Source of the DNA: Sepiola atlantica
Lineage: Eukaryota > Mollusca > Cephalopoda > Sepiida > Sepiolidae
Direction: 5' to 3'
NCBI GenBank assembly: GCA_963556195.1
Contig: OY744535.1
Coordinates: 97,265,353-97,329,352, forward strand
Length of the DNA stretch: 64,000 nucleotides
The position numbers were made by a program, and so were the translations under genes. Positions within the stretch are counted from its first letter, which is position 1. The number at the start of each line of letters is the position of its first letter. This document shows positions 23,522-38,000 of this stretch, in pieces. Under the pieces are notes generated by a model that saw only the letters and a list, made by a program, of their open reading frames with translations, was not told where the DNA came from and made no database searches.

Positions 23522-23690
23522 ATTCAGTTCAACGGCCATTTTACATGCTCATACGTGTTAGATGGCTTTAAGAAATTGATTTTCAAAGTAATCTATCTCT
23601 GACTAGGTCTTTATTTATCCCTCTTTCCCACAGGTCTTGTTTTATCACTTCCTCCCATGTTTTCCTTGGCCGTCCCCTGTGAACTGAACT
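23522..23690 (-). mobile_element. LINE 3' end scrap
   Basis: The minus strand reads RGRPRKTWEEVIKQDLWERG followed by INKDLVRDRLL, the basic GRP-K-W-x-x-x-I-x-x-DL terminus typical of many LINE ORFs, then stops and the (ATG)n tail. Only about 55 codons remain. It differs from the termini of the other LINE relics here, so it is probably a separate insertion. Confidence 0.65.
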
Positions 23691-24449
23691 TGCTTGTGAT
23701 CTCTAGCCCCTAGACAACTAACAAACTGCGTGAATTATGTTTACATGAGAGTTCATTCCCAATGCACATATGCAGCTGTGAAAACTGCAACGGATGAAAA
23801 AATTGACATAAATATAAGAACAAATGTACATCAAAATAAAAGGTTACAACATTTTACAAACAAATAATATGTAAAAATGCGGCAAAGAAAAATAGACATG
23901 ACAGCAACATCAGACACATGTGAAGCAAAAAAGGTTTTATAAAGACGACATGGAATGAGGAATGTGACTGCCAAAATATACAAGTACAAATATCTAGAAA
24001 TATCGAATATATTTTCTATCAAAAACAAAAACACAAAATTACTTTATATTTAAATCTTGCATTTAAAACTAAATATATGTAAAGGTTTAGATTCTTATCT
24101 CGTTGACACTTTTAAGGGCTAAAGAAAAACTTCTATGACATTTAGTTGAACGAACGATGAATGAAGCGATCTGTTCCCTTCAAAGGCGAATCTCAAAAGG
24201 GCTTGGCATCTCTTCTTCCCTAGTTATCGCTATGGCTAAGGGGACTGGCCGAATCACGACTCGAGTGTAGGGGCTTCAAATTATTTTTATTTTAAAGCTA
24301 TGTAGAACACGGAATAAGTAGTTTATTTATCTTATTTATATGTATTTATATGATCAGTACGTTTTTATCCTATCTGGAACGACCTCTTCTCTACCTTTTT
24401 GACTTTATATTAAGGATCTATTTTGTGGTAAGCAATTTAAACCCTCACT
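23691..24449. other. AT-rich non-coding stretch
   Basis: A 67-codon minus-strand frame near 23831-24034 is Phe/Leu/Ile-rich and unrecognised; I do not treat it as a gene. The part at 24100-24290 is more GC-balanced but has no family signal that I can see. No splice-bounded EGF-type exon was found. Confidence 0.45.
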
Positions 24450-25084
24450 AGTCAGGTATCAACCACACATCTTCACACTGTGTACACATAACTGATAGAG
24501 CCATCTCTTGGTCGACAGTGGTATCACTCAGCTGGTTAGTAAATTGCAGAAGTTTCCTGAGTTTACTCCATCCACTCCTTATTCTTGCAATCACACTAGC
24601 ACCTGCTCCACCCTGTGCCCCAATGATATCACCAAGGTAAAAAAAAAACTTCTCGACAACCTCGGTTCGTCATTAAAATATAATTTCTCCATCTGACAAT
24701 TGGTTATCCTTTCTTAACCTAGCAGTAATACCACTGCACTTCTTGTGTACCTAATGCTTACAGATACCATAAAAAATTGAATTGCACTGACTCTCTTTCC
24801 ACAAACTGAGCAGAGGAACTTTCCTATTTTGGGGAGCTTTCCAACACTACAACCACTGATCATCACTTTGGTATTGGTAACATTCACTCTCAGAACTGTA
24901 CTTTAAAGTCTTTAACTTAACAAGCAGGTCATCCATTGTTTCACAGGCAAGTATTAAATCATCAGCATACAGCATCTCTCCCGGGCAATCAGTACAGAAC
25001 TCCATGGAAAATGCTTCTACGACACAAGTGAAAAGCAACAGACTCAGTACAAAACCCTGAAATACTAATATTTTAACAGTAAAG
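24450..25084 (-). mobile_element. LINE RT relic abutting the satellite (parent sequence)
   Basis: On the minus strand, from the satellite edge down, the sequence reads FTVKILVFQGFVLSLLLFTC, EAFSMEFCTDCPGEMLYADD, LILACETMDDLLVKLKTLK. These are the RT palm with the QG..LSPLLF box and an intact YADD catalytic box (24958-24969). After a frameshift come KLPKIGKFLCSVCGKRV and HKKCSGITARL (a Cys/His stretch typical of one LINE group). FYLGDIIGAQGGASASVIAR, IRSGWSKLRKLL and a decayed KRWLYQLCVHSVKM then end near 24450. The RT reading frame continues rightwards without interruption into the first satellite monomer. No endonuclease region precedes it, because the satellite begins there. The clade is not assigned. 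Confidence 0.9.
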
Positions 25085-25212
25085 CTGTCACTAAATGCGC
25101 TGTTAATTCTAACATGACTTTGAGCATTTCTGTACATTGCTTGAACAACCTTTACCAACCACTTGTAAGCCCCTAGTTTATGCACAGCCCACCAAACAAT
25201 TTTAAATTTAAA
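25085..25212 (-). repeat. Founder-position monomer of the 128-bp satellite
   Basis: This 128-bp block is both the first satellite monomer and the in-frame upstream continuation of the LINE RT relic. The minus strand reads IVWWAVHKLGAYKWLVK, then VVQAMYRNAQSHVRINSAF, then SDS leading into FTVKI of the RT. It aligns with the consensus monomer along its length, with private differences (GCGC for GTGC near 25097, TTGTAAGC near 25164). The WWA-KLG, QAMYRNA and VR-N-x-x-S motifs are typical of LINE RTs just upstream of the active-site loop. At the left junction the LINE has TAAAGCTGTC while array junctions have TTTAAGCTGTC or TTTAAACTGTC, so the unit ends share only a short AT-rich homology. Confidence 0.85.
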
Positions 25213-26580
25213 CTGTCACTAAATGTGCTGTTAATTCTAACATGACTTTGAGCATTTCTGTACATTGCTTGAACATCCTCCACCAACCACTTGTTTGCCC
25301 CTAGTTTATGCAAAGCCCACCAAACAATTTTAAATTTAAGCTGTCACTAAATGTACTGTTAATTCTAACATGACTTTGAGCATTTCTGTACATTGCTTGA
25401 ACATCCTCCACCAACCACTTGTTAGCCCCTAGTTTATGCAAAGCCCACCAAACAATTTTAAATTTTAGCTGTCACTAAATGTGCTGTTAATTCTAACATG
25501 ACTTTGAGCATTTCTGTACATTGCTTGAACAACCTTCACCAACCACTTGTTAGCCCCTAGTTTATGCAAAGCCCACCAAACAATTTTAAATTTAAGCTGT
25601 CACTAAATGTACTGTAAATTCTAACATGACTTTGAGCATTTCTGTACATTGCTTGAACATCCTCCACCAACCACTTGTTAGCCCCTAGTTTATGCAAAGC
25701 CCACCAAACAATTTTAAATTTTAGCTGTCACTAAATGTGCTGTTAATTCTAACATGACTTTGAGCATTTCTGTACATTGCTTGAACAACCTTCACCAACA
25801 ACTTGTTAGCCCCTAGTTTATGCAAAGCCCACCAAACAATTTTAAATTTTAGCTGTCACTAAATGTGCTGTTAATTCTAACATGACTTTGAGCATTTCTG
25901 TACATTGCTTGAACAACCTTCACCAACAACTTGTTAGCCCCTAGTTTATGCAAAGCCCACCAAACAATTTTAAATTTAAACTGTCACTAAATGTGCTGTT
26001 AATTCTAACATGACTTTGAGCATTTCTGTACATTGCTTGAACAACCTTCACCAACCACTTGTTAGCCCCTAGTTTATGCAAAGCCCACCAAACAATTTTT
26101 AATTTAAGCTGTCACTAAATGTACTGTAAATTCTAACATGACTTTGAGCATTTCTGTACATTGCTTGAACAACCTTCACCAACAACTTGTTAGCCCCTAG
26201 TTTATGCAAAGCCCACCAAACAATTTTAAATTTAAGCTGTCACTAAATGTGCTGTTAATTCTAACATGACTTTTAGCATTTCTGTACATTGCTTTAACAA
26301 CCTTCACCAACCACTTGTTAGCCCCTAGTTTATGCACAGCCCACCAAACAATTTTAAATTTAAGCTGTCACTAAATGTGCTGTTAATTCTAACATGACTT
26401 TGAGCATTTCTGTACATTGCTTGAACAACGTTCACCAACAACTTGTTAGCCCCTAGTTTATGCACAGCCCACCAAACAATTTTAAATTTAAACTGTCACT
26501 AAATGTGCTGTTAATTCTAACATGACTTTGAGCATTTCTGTACATTGCTTGAACATCCTCCACCAACCACTTGTTTGCCC
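25181..26580. repeat. 10-monomer higher-order repeat at the array start
   Basis: TGCACAGCCC at 25181 recurs at 26461, and TTGTTTGCCC at 25291 recurs at 26571, both at exactly 1,280 bp (10 x 128). The intervening order of CATCCTCCACC variants is also repeated. The duplicated block includes the right end of the founder-position monomer, so the LINE-adjacent edge itself took part in the expansion. Confidence 0.8.
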
Positions 26581-27950
26581 CTAGTTTATGCAAAGCCCAC
26601 CAAACAATTTTAAATTTAAGCTGTCACTAAATGTACTGTTAATTCTAACATGACTTTGAGCATTTCTGTACATTGCTTGAACATCCTCCACCAACCACTT
26701 GTTAGCCCCTAGTTTATGCAAAGCCCACCAAACAATTTTAAATTTTAGCTGTCACTAAATGTGCTGTTAATTCTAACATGACTTTGAGCATTTCTGTACA
26801 TTGCTTGAACAACCTTCACCAACCACTTGTTAGCCCCTAGTTTATGCAAAGCCCACCAAACAATTTTAAATTTAAGCTGTCACTAAATGTACTGTAAATT
26901 CTAACATGACTTTGAGCATTTCTGTACATTGCTTGAACATCCTCCACCAACCACTTGTTAGCCCCTAGTTTATGCAAAGCCCACCAAACAATTTTAAATT
27001 TAAACTGTCACTAAATGTGCTGTTAATTCTAACATGACTTTGAGCATTTCTGTACATTGCTTGAACAACCTTCACCAACCACTTGTTAGCCCCTAGTTTA
27101 TGCAAAGCCCACCAAACAATTTAAAATTGAAGCTGTCACTAAATGTGCTGTAAATTCTAACATGACTTTTAGCATTTCTGTACATTGCTTGAACAACCTT
27201 TACGAACCACTTGTTAGCCCTAGTTTATGCAAAGCCCACCAAACAATTTTAAATTTAAGCTGTCACTAAATGTACTGTTAATTCTAACATGACTTTGAGC
27301 ATTTCTGTACATTGCTTGAACAACCTTTACCAACCACTTGTTAGCCCCTAGTTTATGCAAAGCCCACCAAACAATTTTAAATTTAAACTGTCACTAAATG
27401 TGCTGTTAATTCTAACATGACTTTGAGCATTTCTGTACATTGCTTGAACAACCTTCACCAACAACTTGTTAGCCCCTAGTTTATGCAAAGCCCACCAAAC
27501 AATTTTAAATTTAAACTGTCACTAAATGTGCTGTTAATTCTAACATGACTTTGAGCATTTCTGTACATTGCTTGAACAACCTTCACCAACCACTTGTTAG
27601 CCCCTAGTTTATGCAAAGCCCACCAAACAATTTTAAATTTAAACTGTCACTAAATGTGCTGTTAATTCTAACATGACTTTGAGCATTTCTGTACATTGCT
27701 TGAACAACCTTCACCAACCACTTGTTAGCCCCTAGTTTATGCAAAGCCCACCAAACAATTTAAAATTGAAGCTGTCACTAAATGTGCTGTTAATTCTAAC
27801 ATGACTTTTAGCATTTCTGTACATTGCTTGAACAACCTTTACGAACCACTTGTTAGCCCTAGTTTATGCAAAGCCCACCAAACAATTTTAAATTTAAACT
27901 GTCACTAAATGTGCTGTTAATTCTAACATGACTTTGAGCATTTCTGTACA

Positions 27951-30900
27951 TTGCTTGAATAACCCTCACCAACTTGTTAGCCCCTAGTTTATGCACAGCC
28001 CACCAAACAATCTTAAATTTAAGCTGTCACTAAATGTACTGTTAATTCTAACATGACTTTGAGCATTTCTGTACATTGCTTGAACAACCTTCACCAACCA
28101 CTTGTTAGCCCCTAGTTTATGCAAAGCCCACCAAACAATTTTAAATTTTAGCTGTCACTAAATGTGCTGGTAATTCTAACATGACTTTGAGCATTTCTGT
28201 ACATTGCTTGAACAACCTTCACCAACCACTTGTTAGCCCCTAGTTTATGCAAAGCCCACCAAACAATTTTAAATTTAAACTGTCACTAAATGTGCTGTTA
28301 ATTCTAACATGACTTTGAGCATTTCTGTACATTGCTTGAACAACCTTCACCAACCACTTGTTAGCCCCTAGTTTATGCAAAGCCCACCAAACAATTTAAA
28401 ATTGAAGCTGTCACTAAATGTGCTGTTAATTCTAACATGACTTTTAGCATTTCTGTACATTGCTTGAACAACCTTTACGAACAACTTGTTAGCCCCTAGT
28501 TTATGCAAAGCCCACCAAACAATTTAAAATTTAAACTGTCACTAAATGTGCTGTTAATTCTAACATGACTTTGAGCATTTCTGTACATTGCTTGAACAAC
28601 CTTTACCAACCACTTGTTAGCCCCTAGTTAATGCAAAGCCCACCAAACAATTTTAAATTTAAGCTGTCACTAAATGTGCTGTTAATTCTAACAATACTTT
28701 GAGCATTTCTGTACATTGCTTGAACAACCTTCACCAACCACTTGTTAGCCCCTAGTTTATGCAAAGCCCACCAAACAATTTTAAATTTAAACTGTCACTA
28801 AATGTGCTGTTAATTCTAACATGACTTTGAGCATTTCTGTACATTGCTTGAACAACCTTCACCAACCACTTGTTAGCCCCTAGTTTATGCAAAGCCCACC
28901 AAACAATTTTAAATTTAAACTGTCACTAAATGTGCTGTTAATTCTAACATGACTTTAAGCATTTCAGTACATTGCTTGAACAACCTTTACGAACCACTTG
29001 TTAGCCCCTAGTTTATGCAAAGTCCACCAAACAATTTTAAATTTAAACTGTCACTAAATGTGCTGTTAATTCTAACATGACTTTGAGCATTTCTGTACAT
29101 TGCTTGAACAACCTTTACCAACCACTTGTTAGCCCCTAGTTTATGCAAAGCCCACCAAACAATTTTAAATTTAAACTGTCACTAAATGTGCTGTTAATTC
29201 TAACATGACTTATAGCATTTCTGTACATTGCTTGAACAACCTTCACCAACCACTTGTTTGCCCCTAGTTTATGCAAAGCCCACCAAACAATTTTGAATTT
29301 AAACTGTCACTAAATGTGCTGTTTATTCTAACATGACTTTGAGCATTTCTGTACATTGCTTGAACAACCTTCACCAACCACTTGTTAGCCCCTAGTTTAT
29401 GCAAAGCCCACCAAACAATTTTAAATTTAAACTGTTACTAAATGTGCTGTTAATTCTAACATGACTTTGAGCATTTCTGTACATTGCTTGAACAACCTTC
29501 ACCAACCACTTGTTAGCCCCTAGTTTATGCAAAGCGTACCAAACAATTTTAAATTTAAACTGTCACTAAATGTGCTGTGAATTCTAACATGACTTTGAGC
29601 ATTTCTGTACATTGCTTGAACAACCTTCACCAACCACTTGTTAGCCCCTAGTTTATGCAAAGCCCACCAAACAATTTTAAATTTAAGCTGTCACTAAATG
29701 TGCTGTTAATTCTAACATGACTTTGAGCATTTCTGTACATTGCTTGAACAACCTTTACCAACCACTTGTTAGCCCCTAGTTTATGCAAAGCCCACCAAAC
29801 AATTTTAAATTTAAACTGTCACTAAATGTGCTGTTAATTCTAACATGACTTTGAGCATTTCTGTACATTGCTTGAACAACCTTCACCAACCACTTGTTAG
29901 CCCCTAGTTTATGCAAAGCCCACCAAACAATTTTAAATTTAAACTGTCACTAAATGTGCTGTTAATTCTAACATGACTTTGAGCATTTCTGTACATTGCT
30001 TGAACAACCTTCACCAACAACTTGTTAGCCCCTAGTTTATGCAAAGCCCACCAAACAATTTTAAATTTAAACTGTCACTAAATGTGCTGTTAATTCTAAC
30101 ATGACTTTGAGCATTTCTGTACATTGGTTGAACAACCTTCACCAACCACTTGTTAGCCCCTAGTTTATGCAAAGCCCACCAAACAATTTTAAATTTAAAC
30201 TGTCACTAAATGTGCTGTTAATTCTAACATGACTTTGAGCATTTCTGTACATTGCTTGAACAACCTTCACCAACCACTTGTTAGCCCCTAGTTTATGCAA
30301 AGCCCACCAAACAATTTAAAATTGAAGCTGTCACTAAATGTGCTGTTAATTCTAACATGACTTTTAGCATTTCTGTACATTGCTTGAACAACCTTTACGA
30401 ACCACTTGTTAGCCCTAGTTTATGCAAAGCCCACCAAACAATTTTAAATTTAAACTGTCACTAAATGTGCTGTTAATTCTAACATGACTTTGAGCATTTC
30501 TGTACATTGCTTGAATAACCCTCACCAACTTGTTAGCCCCTAGTTTATGCAAAGCCCACCAAACAATCTTAAATTTAAGCTGTCACTAAATGTACTGTTA
30601 ATTCTAACATGACTTTGAGCATTTCTGTACATTGCTTGAACAACCTTCACCAACCACTTGTTAGCCCCTAGTTTATGCAAAGCCCACCAAACAATTTTAA
30701 ATTTTAGCTGTCACTAAATGTGCTGGTAATTCTAACATGACTTTGAGCATTTCTGTACATTGCTTGAACAACCTTCACCAACCACTTGTTAGCCCCTAGT
30801 TTATGCAAAGCCCACCAAACAATTTTAAATTTAAACTGTCACTAAATGTGCTGTTAATTCTAACATGACTTTGAGCATTTCTGTACATTGCTTGAACAAC

Positions 30901-32089
30901 CTTCACCAACACTTGTTAGCCCCTAGTTTATGCAAAGCCCACCAAACAATTTAAAATTGAAGCTGTCACTAAATGTGCTGTTAATTCTAACATGACTTTT
31001 AGCATTTCTGTACATTGCTTGAACAACCTTTACGAACAACTTGTTAGCCCCTAGTTTATGCAAAGCCCACCAAACAATTTAAAATTTAAACTGTCACTAA
31101 ATGTGCTGTTAATTCTAACATGACTTTGAGCATTTCTGTACATTGCTTGAACAACATTTACCAACCACTTGTTAGCCCCTAGTTAATGCAAAGCCCACCA
31201 AACAATTTTAAATTTAAGCTGTCACTAAATGTGCTGTTAATTCTAACAATACTTTGAGCATTTCTGTACATTGCTTGAACAACCTTCACCAACCACTTGT
31301 TAGCCCCTAGTTTATGCAAAGCCCACCAAACAATTTTAAATTTAAACTGTCACTAAATGTGCTGTTAATTCTAACATGACTTTGAGCATTTCTGTACATT
31401 GCTTGAACAACCTTCACCAACCACTTGTTAGCCCCTAGTTTATGCAAAGCCCACCAAACAATTTTAAATTTAAACTGTCACTAAATGTGCTGTTAATTCT
31501 AACATGACTTTTAGCATTTCTGTACATTGCTTGAACAACCTTTACGAACCACTTGTTAGCCCCTAGTTTATGCAAAGTCCACCAAACAATTTTAAATTTA
31601 AACTGTCACTAAATGTGCTGTTAATTCTAACATGACTTTGAGCATTTCTGTACATTGCTTGAACAACCTTTACCAACCACTTGTTAGCCCCTAGTTTATG
31701 CAAAGCCCACCAAACAATTTTAAATTTAAACTGTCACTAAATGTGCTGTTAATTCTAACATGACTTATAGCATTTCTGTACATTGCTTGAACAACCTTCA
31801 CCAACCACTTGTTAGCCCCTAGTTTATGCAAAGCCCACCAAACAATTTTGAATTTAAACTGTCACTAAATGTGCTGTTTATTCTAACATGACTTTGAGCA
31901 TTTCTGTACATTGCTTGAACAACCTTTACCAACCACTTGTTAGCCCCTAGTTAATGCAAAGCCCACCAAACAATTTTAAATTTAAACTGTCACTAAATGT
32001 GCTGTTAATTCTAACATGACTTTGAGCATTTCTGTACATTGCTTGAACAACCTTCACCAACCACTTGTTAGCCCCTAGTTTATGCAAAG
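27951..32089. repeat. 20-monomer higher-order repeat pair
   Basis: The TTGCTTGAAT plus 4-bp-deleted CACCAACTTG variant at 27951 recurs at 30507 (offset 2,556), and GCGTACC at 29534 recurs at 32089 (offset 2,555). This is 20 x 128 less the small deletions carried in the monomers. Many private variants between the anchors are shared in order (TACGAACC, GTTAATGC, ACAATACT, CTTATAGC). The first copy spans roughly 27700-29870 and the second roughly 30250-32425. Confidence 0.8.
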
Positions 32090-35000
32090 CGTACCAAACA
32101 ATTTTAAATTTAAACTGTCACTAAATGTGCTGTGAATTCTAACATGACTTTGAGCATTTCTGTACATTGCTTGAACAACCTTCACCAACCACTTGTTAGC
32201 CCCTAGTTTATGCAAAGCCCACCAAACAATTTTAAATTTAAGCTGTCACTAAATGTGCTGTTAATTCTAACATGACTTTGAGCATTTCTGTACATTGCTT
32301 GAACAACCTTTACCAACCACTTGTTAGCCCCTAGTTTATGCAAAGCCCACCAAACAATTTTAAATTTAAACTGTCACTAAATGTGCTGTTAATTCTAACA
32401 TGACTTTGAGCATTTCTGTACATTGCTTGAACAAATTTCACCAACCACTTGTTAGCCCCTAGTTTATGCAAAGCACACCAAACAATTTTAAATTTAAACT
32501 GTCACTAAATGTGCTGTTAATTCTAACATGACTTTTAGCATTTCTGTACATCGCTTGAACAACCTTCACCAACCACTTGTTAGCCCCTAGTTTATGCAAA
32601 GCCCATCAAACAATTTTAAATTTAAGCTGTCACTAAATGTGCTGTTAATTCTAACATGACTTTGAGCATTTCTGTACATTGCTTGAACAACCTTCACCAA
32701 CAACTTGTTAGCCCCTAGTTTATGCAAAGCCCACCAAACAATTTTAAATTTAAACTGTCACTAAATGTGCTGTTAATTCTAACATGACTTTGAGCATTTC
32801 TGTACATTGCTTGAACAACCTTCACCAACCACTTGTTAGCCCCTAGTTTATGCAAAGCCCACCAAACAATTTTAAATGTAAACTGTCACTAAATGTGCTG
32901 TTAATTCTAACATGACTTTGAGCATTTCTGTACATTGCTTAAACAAATTTCACCAACCACTTGTTCGCCCCTAGTTTATGCAAAGCACACCAAACAATTT
33001 TAAATTTAAACTGTCACTAAATGTGCTGTTAATTCTAACATGACTTTGAGCATTTCTGTACATTGCTTGAACAAATTTCACCAACCACTTGTTAGCCCCT
33101 AGTTTATGAAAAGCCCACCAAACAATTTTACATTTAAACTGTCACTAAATGTGCTGTTAATTCTAACATGACTTTGAGCATTTCTGTACATTGCTTGAAC
33201 AACCTTCACCAACCACTTGTAAGCCCCTAGTTTATGAAAAGCCCACCAAACAATTTTAAATTTAAACTGTCACTAAATGTGCTGTTAATTCTAACATGAC
33301 TTTGAGCATTTCTGTACATTGCTTTAACAACCTTCACCAACCACTTGTAAGCCCCTAGTTTATGCAAAGCCCACCAAACAATTTTAAATTTAAACTGTCA
33401 CTAAATGTGCTGTTAATTCTAACATGACTTTGAGCATTTCTGTACATTGCTTTAACAACCTTCACCAACCACTTGTAAGCGCCTAGTTTATGCAAAGCCC
33501 ACCAAACAATTTTAAATTTAAACTGTCACTAAATGTGCTGTTAATTCTAACATGACTTTGAGCATTTCTGTACATTGCTTGAACAAATTTCACCAACCAC
33601 TTGTTAGCCCCTAGTTTATGCAAAGCACACCAAACAATTTTAAATTTAAACTGTCACTAAATGTGCTGTTAATTCTAACATGACTTTTAGCATTTCTGTA
33701 CATCGCTTGAACAACCTTCACCAACCACTTGTTAGCCCCTAGTTTATGCAAAGCCCACCAAACAATTTAAAATTGAAGCTGTCACTAAATGTGCTGTTAA
33801 TTCTAACATGACTTTGAGCATTTCTGTACATTGCTTAAACAACCTTCACCAACCACTTGTAAGCCCCTAGTTTATGAAAAGCCTCCCAAACAATTTTAAA
33901 TTTAAGCTGTCACTAAATGTGCTGTTAATTCTAACATGACTTTGAGCATTTCAGTACATTGCTTTAACAACCTTCACCAACACCTTGTAAGCCCCTAGTT
34001 TATGCAAAGCCCACCAAACAATGTTAAATTTAAACTGTCACTAAATGTGCTGTTAATTCTAACATGACTTTGAGCATTTCTGTACATTGCTTTAACAACC
34101 TTCACCAACCACTTGTAAGCCCCTAGTTTATGCAAAGCCCACCAAACAATTTTAAATTTAAACTGTCACTAAATGTGCTGTTAATTCTAACATGACTTTG
34201 AGCATTTCTGTACATTGCTTGAACAACCTTTACCAACCACTTGTTAGCCCCTAGTTTATGCAAAGCCCACCAAACAATTTTAAATTTAAACTGTCACTAA
34301 ATGTGCTGTTAATTCTAACATGACTTTGAGCATTTCTGTACATTGCTTGAACAAATTTCACCAACCACTTGTTAGCCCCTAGTTTATGCAAAGCCCACCA
34401 AACAATTTTACATTTAAACTGTCACTAAATGTGCTGTTAATTCTAACATGACTTTGAGCATTTCTGTACATTGCTTGAACAAATTTCACCAACCACTTGT
34501 TAGCCCCTAGTTTATGCAAAGCCCACTAAACAATTTTAATTTAAACTGTCACTAAATGTGCTGTTAATTCTAACATGACTTTGAGCATTTCTGTACATTG
34601 CTTGAACAACCTTCACCAACCACTTGTTAGCCCCTAGTTTATTCAAAGCCCACCAAACAAATTTAAATTTAAGCTGTCACTAAATGTGCTGTTAATTCTA
34701 ACATGACTTTAAGCATTTCAGTACATTGCTTGAACAACCTTTACCAACCACTTGTTAGCCCCTAGTTTATGCAAAGCCCACCAAACAATTTTAAATTTAA
34801 GCTGTCACTAAATGTGCTGTTAATTCTAACATGACTTTGAGCATTTCTGTACATTGCTTGAACAACCTTTACCAACCACTTGTTAGCCACTAGTTTATGC
34901 AAAGCCCACCAAACAATTTTAAATTTAAACTGTCACTAAATGTGCTGTTAATTCTAACATGACTTTAAGCATTTCAGTACATTGCTTAAACAACCTTTAC

Positions 35001-38000
35001 CAACCACTTGTTAGCCCCTAGTTTATGCAAAGCCCACCAAACAATTTTAAATTTAAGCTGTCACTAAATGTGCTGTTAATTCTAACATGACTTTGAGCAT
35101 TTCTGTACATTGCTTGAACAACCTTCACCAACCACTTGTTAGCCCCTAGTTTATGCAAAGCCCACCAAACAATTTTAAATTTAAGCTGTCACTAAATGTG
35201 CTGTTAATTCTAACATGACTTTGAGCATTTCTGTACATTGCTTGAACAACCTTTACCAACAACTTGTTAGCCACTAGTTTATGCAAAGCCCACCAAACAA
35301 TTTTAAATTTAAACTGTCACTAAATGTGCTGTTAATTCTAACATGACTTTAAGCATTTCAGTACATTGCTTGAACAACCTTTACCAACCACTTGTTAGCC
35401 CCTAGTTTATGAAAAGCCCACCAAACAATTTTAAATTTAAACTGTCACTAAATGTGCTGTTAATTCTAACATGACTTTGAGCATTTCTGTACATTGCTTG
35501 AACAAATTTAACCAACCACTTGTTAGCCCCTAGTTTATGAAAAGCCCACCAAACAATTTTAAATTTAAACTGTCACTAAATGTGCTGTTAATTCTAACAT
35601 GACTTTGAGCATTTCTGTACATTGCTTTAACAACCTTCACCAACCACTTGTCAGCCCCTAGTTTATGCAAAGCCCACCAAACAATTTTAAATTTAAACTG
35701 TCACTAAATGTGCTGTTAATTCTAACATGACTTTGAGCATTTCTGTACATTGCTTTAACAATCTTCACCAACCACTTGTAAGCCCCTAGTTTATGCAAAG
35801 CCCACCAAACAATTTTAAATTTAAACTGTCACTAAATGTGCTGTTAATTCTAACATGACTTTGAGCATTTCTGTACATTGCTTGAACAACCTTTATCAAC
35901 CACTTGTTAGCCCCTAGTTTATGCAAAGCCCAGCAAACAATTTTAAATTTAAACTGTCACTAAATGTGCGTTTAATTCTAACATGACTTTGAGCATTTCT
36001 GTACATTGCTTGAACTACCTTTACCAACCACTTGTTAGCCCCTAGTTTATGCAAAGCCCACTAAACAATTTTAATTTAAACTGTCACTAAATGTGCTGTT
36101 AATTCTAACATGACTTTGAGCATTTCTGTACATTGCTTGAACAACCTTCACCAACCACTTGTTAGCCCCTAGTTTATGCAAAGCCCACCAAACAATTTTA
36201 AATTTAAGCTGTCACTAAATGTGCTGTTAATTCTAACATGACTTTAAGCATTTCAGTACATTGCTTGAACAACCTTTACCAACCACTTGTTAGCCCCTAG
36301 TTTATGCAAAGCCCACCAAACAATTTTAAATTTAAGCTGTCACTAAATGTGCTGTTAATTCTAACATGACTTTGAGCATTTCTGTACATTGTTTGAACAA
36401 CCTTCACCAACCACTTGTTAGCCCCTAGTTTATGCAAAGCCCACCAAACAATTTTAAATTTAAGCTGTCACCAAATGTGCTGTTAATTCTAACATGACTT
36501 TGAGCATTTCTGTACATTGCTTGAACAACCTTTACCAACAACTTGTTAGCCACTAGTTTATGCAAAGCCCACCAAACAATTTTAAATTTAAACTGTCACT
36601 AAATGTGCTGTTAATTCTAACATGACTTTAAGCATTTCAGTACATTGCTTGAACAAACTTTACCAACCACTTGTTAGCCCCTAGTTTATGCAAAGCCCAC
36701 CAAACAATTTTAAATTTAAGCTGTCATAAAATGTGCTGGTAATTCTAACATGACTTTGAGCATTTCTGTACATTGCTTGAACAACCTTCACCAACCACTT
36801 GTTAGCCCCTAGTTTATGCAAAGCCCACCAAACAATTTTAAATTCAAGCTGTCACTAAATGTGCTGTTAATTCTAACATGACTTTGAGCATTTCTGTACA
36901 TTGCTTGAACAACCTTTACCAACGACTTGTTAGCCACTAGTTTATGCAAAGCCCACCAAACAATTTTAAATTTAAGCTGTCACTAAATGTGCTGTTAATT
37001 CTAACATGACTTTAAGCATTTCAGTACATTGCTTGAACAACCTTCACCAACCACTTGTTAGCCCCTAGTTTATGCAAAGCCCACCAAACAATTTTAAATT
37101 TAAGCTGTCACTAAATGTGCTGTTAATTCTAACATGACTTTGAGCATTTCTGTACATTGCTTGAACAACCTTCACCAACCACTTGTTAGCCCCTAGTTTA
37201 TGCAAAGCCCACCAAACAATTTTAAATTAAAGCTGTCACTAAATGTGCTGTTAATTCTAACATGACTTTGAGCATTTCTGTACATTGCTTGAACAACCTT
37301 TACCAACCACCTGTTAGCCACTAGTTTATGCAAAGCCCACCAAACAATTTAAAATTTAAACTGTCACTAAATGTGCTGTTAATTCTAACATGACTTTGAG
37401 CATTTCTGTACATTGCTTGAACAACCTTCACCAACCACTTGTTAGCCCCTAGTTTATGCAAAGCCCACCAAACAATTTTAAATTTAAACTGTCACTAAAT
37501 GTGTTGTTTAATTCTAACATGACTTTGAGCATTTCTGTACATTGCTTGAACAACCTTCACCAACCACTTGTTAGCCCCTAGTTTATGCAAAGCCCACCAA
37601 ACAATTTTGAATTTAAACTGTCACTAAATTTTCTGTTAATTCTAACATGACTTTGAGCATTTCTGTACATTGCTTGAACAACCTTCACCAACCACTTGTT
37701 AGCCCCTAGTTTATGCAAAGCCCACCAAACAATTTTAAATTTAAACTGTCACTAAATGTGCTGTTAATTCTAACATGACTTTGAGCATTTCTGTACATTG
37801 CTTGAACAACCTTCACCAACCACTTGTTAGCCCCTAGTTTATGCAAAGCCCACCAAACAATTAAAAATTTAAGCTGTCACTAAATGTGCTGTTAATTCTA
37901 ACATGACTTTGAGCATTTCTGTACATAGCTTGAACAACCTTTACCAACCACTTGTTAGCCCCTAGTTTATGCAAAGCCCACCAAACAATTTTAAATTTAA

